DNA of 7,866 nt from Kiritimatiellales bacterium (GTDB lineage: Bacteria; Verrucomicrobiota; Kiritimatiellia; Kiritimatiellales; Pontiellaceae), in assembly GCA_015486775.1 (NCBI GenBank), contig WFRA01000422.1, positions 1-7,866 of the forward strand, read 5' to 3'. Every line of letters begins with the position of its first letter. Position 1 is the first letter of the stretch. The notes beneath the pieces are model-generated. The model had not been told where the DNA came from, ran no database searches, and saw only the letters and a program-made list of their open reading frames with translations. Below, piece by piece: positions 1-4,864 of the stretch. A program made the translations under genes and the position numbers.

Positions 1-19
1 GATCTGTAGGAAAATTCCT

Positions 20-1420
20 GTGCCTTCCGCAAAAACAGAGTCCCGCCCCTATGGCGGCTGGCGCGAGCTGATGCGCATTGCCTGGCCGCTGATCGTCAAT
101 TCGGGCACCTTCGCCCTGCTGAACTTTTCCGACCGGCTCTTCCTTTCGTGGTATTCCGAGGATGCGTTCCGCGCGTCGCTCCCGGCGGGCATCCTCTTTT
201 TCACGCTGGTGTGCGGCTTCATGGCGCTAGCCGGTTTTTCCAACACGTTCGTGGCGCAGTTCTGGGGCGCGGGCGACCGGCGCGGCTGCGCGCGGGCCAC
301 CGCACAGGGGATCATCTTTTCCCTGCTCTCCATCCCCCTGATCCTGCTGCTGGCACCGGTGGGAATCGGCCTGCTGCGCCTGAGCGGGCACGGCCCGGAG
401 GTGCTGCCGCTTGAGGAGAGCTACTTCAAGATCCTGATCTGGGGCGGCGGCGGGATGGTGCTTAGCTCCGCGCTGGGCAGCTTTTTTTCCGGGCGCGGGA
501 AGACCTTCGTTATCATGGGCTGCAACATTTTTGCGAACGGGCTCAACATTCTGCTCAACTACCTGATGGTTTTCGGCAAGGGGGGCTTCCCGGAAATGGG
601 CATCGCCGGGGCGGGGTGGGCCACGGTGGCCGGCTCGTGGGCCAGCCCGCTGGTGCTTGCCCTGATCTACTTTTCCAGACCGGTCAACGCCCGCTTCCAG
701 ACCTTGGAAACGCTGCGCTACGACCCCTGGCTGTTCCGGCGCTTGATCCGCTTCGGGCTGCCGTCCGGAATCCAGCTGTTCCTCGATGTGGCGGCCTTCA
801 CCGTCTTTGTCATGCTGGTCGGCCGCATGGGGCCGGTCGCCCATGTGGCGAGCAACATTGCCCTGAGCATCAACCTGGTCGCCTTCATGCCGATGGTCGG
901 CATGGGCATGGCCGCATCGATCCTGGTGGGGCAATACCTGGGGCGCAACCAGCCGGGCAACGCCGCGCGAATGGGTTGGACGGCACTCGGCACCGGGATC
1001 GCCTACATCGCGTCCATCGGGGCGACGTTTCTGCTCTTTCCCGGATTCTACATCAACGTTTTCGAAGGGCATGCCGTCGGATCGGTTCCTCTGGGCGAAC
1101 TGGTGGAGACCGTGCGTGTTCTGCTCGCCATGCTGGCGGTCTGGGGGGTGGCCGACGCTACCGCCCTCATTCTTTCCGGCGCGCTCAAGGGCGCGGGCGA
1201 CACCCATTTCGTGCTGTATTTCCAGTCCGCTGCGGCCTGGGGCTTCCTGGTGGCGGGGCAACTAGTGATTGTGCTGGCGCTGAAGCTGGGGCTCTACGCC
1301 AGCTGGACGTGGACCCTGCTCTACATCGTCATCCTCGGAACAGGGTTCGCCCTGCGCTTCCGCTCCGGCCGCTGGAAAAGCATCGACCTGCTCGACCGCC
1401 GCGCGATGGCCGATGCCTGA
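20..1420 (+). CDS. MATE-family efflux transporter (Na+/H+-coupled drug/cation antiporter)
   Basis: Predicted inner-membrane antiporter that exports cationic or drug-like compounds in exchange for Na+ or H+. The 466-residue length is normal for MATE proteins, and about 12 hydrophobic segments are visible in two pseudo-symmetric halves. Half one opens with 'RIAWPLIVNSGTFALLNFSD' (residues 19-38) and carries 'VAQFWGAGD' near residue 80. Half two opens with 'RFGLPSGIQLFLDVAAFTVF' near residue 246 and carries the matching 'ILVGQYLGRN'. This duplicated WP/LP...GA(G)/LGRN layout is typical of MatE domains. The GTG start at 20 has AGGA at 8-11 (8-nt spacing), but the frame has no stop up to the left edge, so a start outside the window is possible. 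The first in-frame ATG is at 71, at the edge of the first helix. It converges on the minus-strand operon. The family is confident; the substrate cannot be told. Confidence 0.9.
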   Translation: MPSAKTESRPYGGWRELMRIAWPLIVNSGTFALLNFSDRLFLSWYSEDAFRASLPAGILFFTLVCGFMALAGFSNTFVAQFWGAGDRRGCARATAQGIIFSLLSIPLILLLAPVGIGLLRLSGHGPEVLPLEESYFKILIWGGGGMVLSSALGSFFSGRGKTFVIMGCNIFANGLNILLNYLMVFGKGGFPEMGIAGAGWATVAGSWASPLVLALIYFSRPVNARFQTLETLRYDPWLFRRLIRFGLPSGIQLFLDVAAFTVFVMLVGRMGPVAHVASNIALSINLVAFMPMVGMGMAASILVGQYLGRNQPGNAARMGWTALGTGIAYIASIGATFLLFPGFYINVFEGHAVGSVPLGELVETVRVLLAMLAVWGVADATALILSGALKGAGDTHFVLYFQSAAAWGFLVAGQLVIVLALKLGLYASWTWTLLYIVILGTGFALRFRSGRWKSIDLLDRRAMADA

Positions 1421-1478
1421 GGAAGGCGTCACCGGCATTCTTGCCCCGCGCATCCCCCTGCCCCGAGGGAACGATTCC

Positions 1479-1527
1479 AAAAAAAAAGGTTTTCCAATGC
1501 CTGAAAACTTCCGGGCACTGGAAAACC
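1479..1527 (-). terminator. Rho-independent terminator of the minus-strand operon
   Basis: Read on the minus strand, the arm 1527-1514 (GGTTTTCCAGTGCC) pairs with 1501-1488 (GGCATTGGAAAACC) over 14 bp with a single G-U wobble. A 12-nt loop separates the arms. The stem is followed directly by nine T residues (complement of A1479-1487). On the plus strand the same position is an A-C mismatch and no T-run follows, so the signal is directional. It sits 22 nt beyond the stop of the 54-residue gene, where the operon should end, and it also separates that operon from the convergent MATE gene. Confidence 0.88.
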
Positions 1528-1549
1528 AGGGGGAGGATGAAGCGATGTC

Positions 1550-1714
1550 CTAAAGGACGCCTTGAAGCGCATCAACGGCCTTGGCGATGGCCTCCTTGGT
1601 TTCCACAGCTTCCTTTGCGCTCTTGATGATTTTCTCGTAGTCCGAGATCGGCATCTGGACGGCAACGGCATTCCCGTTTCCATCGTAGAATATCTGCACG
1701 TTATCGTTGTTCAT
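1550..1714 (-). CDS. Small 54-residue protein with Phd/RelB-antitoxin-like N-terminus
   Basis: A short gene of 54 residues, beginning MNNDNVQIFYDGNGNAVAVQ and ending VDALQGVL. An AAGGAG ribosome binding site lies at 1721-1726, 6 nt before the ATG. The start is 21 nt after the stop of the membrane-protein gene, and a strong terminator follows, so this is the last gene of the operon. The first 30 residues show the pattern 'beta strand, D-G-x-G turn, beta strand, P-I-S-D-Y-E-K-I-I' that is common at the start of Phd/RelB-type antitoxins and related small dimerising proteins. The rest is a predicted amphipathic helix rich in A, K and E. No toxin gene lies beside it. The C-terminal 35 residues also align without gaps to part of the first protein of the operon. 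The gene is well supported; its function is unknown and a true antitoxin role is only one option. Confidence 0.82.
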   Translation of the reverse strand: MNNDNVQIFYDGNGNAVAVQMPISDYEKIIKSAKEAVETKEAIAKAVDALQGVL

Positions 1715-1720
1715 GGTTTT

Positions 1721-1726
1721 CTCCTT
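1721..1726 (-). promoter_or_regulatory. Ribosome binding site AAGGAG of the 54-residue gene
   Basis: The plus strand reads CTCCTT, giving AAGGAG on the minus strand with a 6-nt spacer (AAAACC) to the ATG at 1714. This near-perfect site is the main reason for calling such a short frame a real gene. Confidence 0.85.
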
Positions 1727-1735
1727 GTTGTTTGC

Positions 1736-2839
1736 CTAGCTTGCTTTTTTTGTAATTTCATTCAACAGATCCATGTGGCTGCTCAGCCAGTCGTCGGTTC
1801 CGCCGGCCGGTTTTGCGGCTTCCCTTTCCGTGTCGATACTCAAAACCTTTCCGGAACCATCCTGATCCGCGGCAACGTCCTCCACCGGGACGGGTTCCTC
1901 CTCCGCCGGCAGGATGATCTCTTCGCCATTGTCGATCTCCAAGGGGAAGAAATGCACGGCCTCCTCCTCGTCCGCGAGGGTCGCCGCTACGGCAGCCTCT
2001 TCGGCCGCCTTTCTTTCAGCCGCCTTTCTTTCGGCCGCTTCCGCCTGCCGCTCCGCCAGCACCCGAGCCTCCTCTTCGGCCTTCCGGGCAGCCTCTTCGG
2101 CCTTCCGAGCCGCGAGTCTGCGGATCTCTTCCGCCGCCCTTTCCTTCTCGAGTTCCGCAGTCTGTACGTCCTCCTCGTCCTGTCTGTCGTCTCTTTCGGG
2201 AACTTGGATCACCAGGCGGGCGGGCTTTTCCCCAACCTCGCCCACGGAGGATTCGGGGAGCTCTTCGACCGGCGCGCGCTCCATGTTCTTCCCGACGCCC
2301 GCACGGACAAGCAGCGTCCAGACCAGCCCCACCACGGCACCGGAAAAGATAAACGGAAAGACCAGAGCGTTGAGAACGACACCCAACCCCGCCTTGGAAA
2401 CTTGGCTGTTAAGCAAGCCGTCCAGTAGCAACAGGGCGAGAATGACAAAGATGAAGGGCACTTGAGCCTTGTTGAAGAAGGCCAGCCGCACCCGGGTGGT
2501 CGCATTGCCCACGGCCAGCGCGCCAAATGCTCCGTAGGTCGCCCCGGCGGTCGTAATCTCTGCAACGTTGACGTCCGGCAGCATCCGCACCCCCATGAAG
2601 GCCAGCGCCCCGCCGGCCACATAGGAAACCGCGACCACCAGTGGCTGGAGCCCCAGCAGGCTAACGGCCCAGAGCAGCGAGCAGACATTCAGCGCCGCAA
2701 ACGCGCCCCAGAGCGCCAAATTGTCGATCGGGGCAAGCTGCCCTCTGCTGGCCGCCATCAGGAGCCCGCCGTTCAGCAGCACGAGAACCACCCCGGTCAC
2801 CATCAGGAACATGATATTTTTCTTTCTGTTTTTTTCCAT
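1736..2839 (-). CDS. Six-helix membrane protein with long charged cytoplasmic coiled-coil tail, function unknown
   Basis: 367 residues that I do not recognise as a named family. The N-terminal half is hydrophobic, with likely membrane segments near 8-29, 41-62, 66-84, 96-112 (weak), 126-144 and 155-178. The basic start 'MEKNRKKN' and an even helix count place both ends in the cytoplasm. Residues 180-226 are an acidic linker. Residues 227-289 are an Ala/Glu/Lys/Arg coiled coil with near repeats such as 'ARKAEEAARKAEEEAR' and 'AERKAAERKAAEEAA'. Residues 290-345 are very acidic, and the end is a separate amphipathic stretch 'DDWLSSHMDLLNEITKKAS' that could be a docking peptide. The ATG at 2839 has GGGAGAGG just upstream, in the 12-nt gap after the preceding gene, so translation is probably coupled. 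No enzyme motif is visible. A membrane scaffold or anchor for soluble partners would fit, but this is inference. Confidence 0.85.
   Translation of the reverse strand: MEKNRKKNIMFLMVTGVVLVLLNGGLLMAASRGQLAPIDNLALWGAFAALNVCSLLWAVSLLGLQPLVVAVSYVAGGALAFMGVRMLPDVNVAEITTAGATYGAFGALAVGNATTRVRLAFFNKAQVPFIFVILALLLLDGLLNSQVSKAGLGVVLNALVFPFIFSGAVVGLVWTLLVRAGVGKNMERAPVEELPESSVGEVGEKPARLVIQVPERDDRQDEEDVQTAELEKERAAEEIRRLAARKAEEAARKAEEEARVLAERQAEAAERKAAERKAAEEAAVAATLADEEEAVHFFPLEIDNGEEIILPAEEEPVPVEDVAADQDGSGKVLSIDTEREAAKPAGGTDDWLSSHMDLLNEITKKAS
2004..2033 (-). repeat. Two 15-bp tandem units inside the coiled-coil coding region
   Basis: The plus strand has GCCGCCTTTCTTTCA followed by GCCGCCTTTCTTTCG. They differ only in the last base and encode two copies of the five-residue unit AERKA/AERKA-like in the membrane protein's tail. 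The length is a multiple of three, so copy-number change would keep the frame. Confidence 0.75.
2071..2112 (-). repeat. Two 21-bp tandem units inside the coiled-coil coding region
   Basis: The units at 2071-2091 and 2092-2112 share CCTCTTCGGCCTTCCG and differ at only a few bases near their ends. They encode a duplicated seven-residue Ala-Arg-Lys-Ala-Glu-Glu type unit, which is exactly one heptad of the predicted coiled coil. Confidence 0.75.
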
Positions 2840-2851
2840 CGTACCTCTCCC

Positions 2852-3577
2852 TTATTTCACCTGCATCCCCACTTCATTGAAAGCCCTGACCAGCACCTCC
2901 AGCACCCGGTTGCTGAGATCGTCCACCTGCACGCAGATCAGGTTCCGCCGGGTGGAAAGCAGGCGCGGCACCTCGCAGAGGCTGAGCGACTTGAGCTCGT
3001 CCGTGTAGATTGGATCGACCGCGATCCGGAGGTGGTTTTCGAATATGTCCACAAATGAGAATTCTTCCCACTCGTCATAGTTCCAAAGGCTGCAAATCCC
3101 ATCCTTCATCGTGACGCGCATCATGCCGCCGCAGGCCTCGTTGAGGCAGGTGTAGTATTGCTTGAACACGTTGAAGAGGCGGCCGGACTCGTCGAGCTTG
3201 TTGAAGTGCTTGGCGATCTCCTTTTTGATCGGCGGAACCTGGGGCATGTCCGCCCGCTCCAGCCGGGGTGCCGCCTTCTTGCCCGGAGATGCCGATTTCT
3301 CTTCGGCCACCGGCGGCGGAGAAACCTTCTTTTCCTCCACGGGGGGAACCGGTTGCCGCCGCGATTCCGGCTTGGAAGCGGGGGGCTCCGCCGGAACGGT
3401 GTTTGAACCGCCGAGGAATTTCCGCAAATCGGAAAGAACGGTCTCCTTGACCTCCTGTATATGCCGGGCCTCCTCGATCTTCTCCACGAGCACCGTATAT
3501 TCGGCATAGGAAATCTGCAGGGTTTTCGCATCCTTTGCGTATAGATAGTTTTTTGCGCTTTTGGTTTTATCGTTCAT
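2852..3577 (-). CDS. Two-domain soluble protein of unknown function, first gene of the minus operon
   Basis: 241 residues from the chosen start, with no signal peptide or membrane helix. Residues 10-56 form a compact module ('YLYAKDAKTLQISYAEYTVL' then a charged helix ending 'LRKFL'). Residues 57-116 are a Pro/Lys/Glu/Ser-rich flexible linker. Residues 117-241 are a mixed alpha/beta domain with notable points 'YYTCLNEACGGMMRV', 'GICSLWNYDEWEEFSFVD' and 'RNLICVQVDDLSNRVLEVLV', and five cysteines (144, 149, 162, 201, 215). I do not recognise this domain. The ATG at 3577 is preferred because GGAG (3583-3586) lies 5 nt upstream. An in-frame ATG at 3601 would add eight residues but has only a distant, weaker site. 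The stop lies 12 nt before the membrane protein's start. The protein is probably cytoplasmic and perhaps works with that membrane protein's tail; the partner idea is inferred from the operon alone. Confidence 0.82.
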   Translation of the reverse strand: MNDKTKSAKNYLYAKDAKTLQISYAEYTVLVEKIEEARHIQEVKETVLSDLRKFLGGSNTVPAEPPASKPESRRQPVPPVEEKKVSPPPVAEEKSASPGKKAAPRLERADMPQVPPIKKEIAKHFNKLDESGRLFNVFKQYYTCLNEACGGMMRVTMKDGICSLWNYDEWEEFSFVDIFENHLRIAVDPIYTDELKSLSLCEVPRLLSTRRNLICVQVDDLSNRVLEVLVRAFNEVGMQVK

Positions 3578-3783
3578 TTCCGCTCCGGTTCCATATTTCA
3601 TCGAATGGCTGCCTCTCGTGGAGCATCATTCATGCCAGACAATTTACCTGTGCCGTTTTTCCGGATTTTGCATCCGCGCAAACGAAACCGGGCAAGGTGC
3701 CGGGAAACATTCAAAAAGAGATAGGCATGGTTCATGCTCTTACCCCTCCGTAATCCATTCATAAATGTGAACAGGTGCTGAAC
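3578..3783. promoter_or_regulatory. Divergent intergenic control region (206 bp)
   Basis: This region separates the two divergent operons and must hold both promoters. It is visibly more AT-rich than its flanks. No clean consensus -35/-10 pair was found in either direction. ATAAAT at 3761-3766 is a possible plus-strand -10, but its -35 is poor. TAAATT on the minus strand, near 3645-3650, is a possible minus-strand -10, also without a good -35. A small inverted repeat CGGAT/ATCCG lies at 3662-3666 and 3672-3676. Treat the region as regulatory by position; the individual sites are unproven. Confidence 0.5.
3583..3586 (-). promoter_or_regulatory. Ribosome binding site GGAG that decides the start at 3577
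   Basis: The minus strand reads GGAGCGGAAATG, putting GGAG 5 nt before the ATG at 3577. The alternative ATG at 3601 has only AGAGG about 10 nt away. The closer, better-placed site favours the shorter protein. Confidence 0.6.
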
Positions 3784-4830
3784 ATGAAACAGAACATATT
3801 CCTCAAAACGGCGATGGCGCTTGCCCTGCTTTCCGGGTGGACGGCTCGGGCGCAGTCCATCAATATCTGGCGGGGGAACGAAACCAAGGCCGACTGGAGC
3901 GATGCCTATAAATGGAAGCTCAAGCACGTCCCCAAGGAGGACGAGGCGGTCCATTTCCGCCAGGCCAACAGCGTGGTCTCCATCAACAAAACCATCGCCC
4001 TGAACAACGGCATGTTGCTCTACGGTCAGGAGCTCTCCCTCGAAGGCAACGGAAACATCAACTTCTGGAGCCCGGTGGCCAACCAGAGCACCGTGTATAT
4101 TCCCGCCTCCGCATCGGGCTATGCCAACCTCTCGCTCAACGACAACCTTTCAATCAACGGCCGGGTCGCCCTAGCCGCCAAGGCCTACGGGACATCGGCT
4201 GGCAAGGGTTCCATCTCCCTCAACGACCGCTCCTCCGTCTCGGGCAAGCTATCCATCGGGAACAATGGCTACGGCACGGGGCAGCTCTTCGTCCGCGACC
4301 AGTCCACCTACCACATCTCGGATCTGGAGCTGCAAACCGTGGCGGACAAGGGCGGATCGGCGGAAATCCATATTCTTGGCGGAACCGTCCAGTTTGAGAA
4401 GGGGACAAACCCCCTCAAAATCTTCCTGGCCGATCCCAGCCGAAAAATCATTCTCGGCGACAACGGAACGCTATGCATCGACTCCAGCTCGCCGATCCAG
4501 CGCAAGAAGGAGCTGCTTGTTCAAATGATTCAGGGCAAGCACCTGATCGCCGCGCCGGGCTGCCGGATCTCCCCGCCCGTCTTCCAGAAAAACACGGTTG
4601 TGCTGCGAGCGGAAAGCAGCGAAACCCAGCAAAACTCCGACAAGCTCATCGCGCAGATCCGCGAAACCCGGGTCGCCCCCGACCCCGTCGCGGAAGAGGT
4701 AGCCATCCAAGAGGAGGCCGTTACCAAAACCGCCCCCGAATCCCTAACCGGATACATTGTGTTCTTGGGCGCTTTCCTCCTTTTCCTGCGCCCGGCAAAA
4801 CCGGCCGCAGAGGTTTCCAACCCCGAATAG
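3784..4830 (+). CDS. Secreted beta-helix-like repeat protein with C-terminal membrane anchor
   Basis: 348 residues. The start is a classic Sec signal peptide (basic start, hydrophobic core, 'WTARAQ' with likely cleavage after Ala23). The mature protein begins 'SINIWRGNETKADWSDAYKW' and continues to 'VPKEDEAVHF', matching the W-x-G...W-x-x-x-x-x-W...VP...D.V.F opening of secreted beta-helix or autotransporter-repeat proteins common in Verrucomicrobiota-like genomes. Residues 60-235 are short Gly/Asn/Ser-rich beta strands ('SLNDNLSINGRVAL', 'KLSIGNNGYGTGQLFV', 'AEIHILGGTVQF'), as in a right-handed beta-helix. Two cysteines (231, 260) could form a disulfide. An acidic stalk (about 275-320) leads to a hydrophobic segment at 321-336 and a short basic-then-polar tail, suggesting membrane tethering. 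ATG 3784 is preferred over GTG 3775: AGGTG lies 8-9 nt upstream of the ATG, and the peptide then starts cleanly. The next gene begins 34 nt after its stop. No catalytic motif was seen. Confidence 0.82.
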   Translation: MKQNIFLKTAMALALLSGWTARAQSINIWRGNETKADWSDAYKWKLKHVPKEDEAVHFRQANSVVSINKTIALNNGMLLYGQELSLEGNGNINFWSPVANQSTVYIPASASGYANLSLNDNLSINGRVALAAKAYGTSAGKGSISLNDRSSVSGKLSIGNNGYGTGQLFVRDQSTYHISDLELQTVADKGGSAEIHILGGTVQFEKGTNPLKIFLADPSRKIILGDNGTLCIDSSSPIQRKKELLVQMIQGKHLIAAPGCRISPPVFQKNTVVLRAESSETQQNSDKLIAQIRETRVAPDPVAEEVAIQEEAVTKTAPESLTGYIVFLGAFLLFLRPAKPAAEVSNPE

Positions 4831-4864
4831 ATCCCCGCTTGCAAAACGGATGAGGCGCACTTTG

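Noticed and set aside
227..1261. Long open frame (344 codons) antisense to the MATE gene
   Set aside because: Its translation is rich in Q, H, G, R and P without hydrophobic or domain structure, which is the usual mirror image of a GC-rich membrane-protein gene. The MATE frame explains the region.
616..1626. Plus-strand frame of 336 codons overlapping the MATE gene and running past its stop
   Set aside because: The product is low-complexity Arg/Gly/Pro/His typical of a shifted frame, and it runs through the terminator and the 54-residue gene.
1562..2428. Plus-strand frame opposite the coiled-coil membrane protein
   Set aside because: Ser/Leu/Phe/Arg repeats mirror the Ala/Glu/Lys coil on the other strand, and there is no ribosome binding site. 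The minus-strand gene has an operon setting and TM structure.
1550..2839. Toxin-antitoxin pair formed by the 54-residue gene and its upstream neighbour
   Set aside because: The neighbour is a six-helix membrane protein with a 190-residue tail, unlike any RelE, ParE, Doc or PIN toxin, and no toxin-sized gene lies next to it.
3632..3724. Possible 30-residue basic peptide in the divergent intergenic region (MPDNLPVPFFRIL...)
   Set aside because: GGAG lies 8 nt upstream, but there is no promoter, no family resemblance and no conservation data. It is too short to support alone.
3598..3954. Minus-strand 118-codon frame across the intergenic region and the beta-helix gene start
   Set aside because: It overlaps the signal peptide coding of the plus-strand gene and lacks a ribosome binding site. 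The adjacent 2852-3577 gene has its own better start.
4757..4864. Longer start for the triple-PAS gene at ATG 4757 or 4850
   Set aside because: 4757 lies inside the beta-helix gene and would place 36 odd residues before a good signal peptide. 4850 has no ribosome binding site, while GAGG fits ATG 4865.
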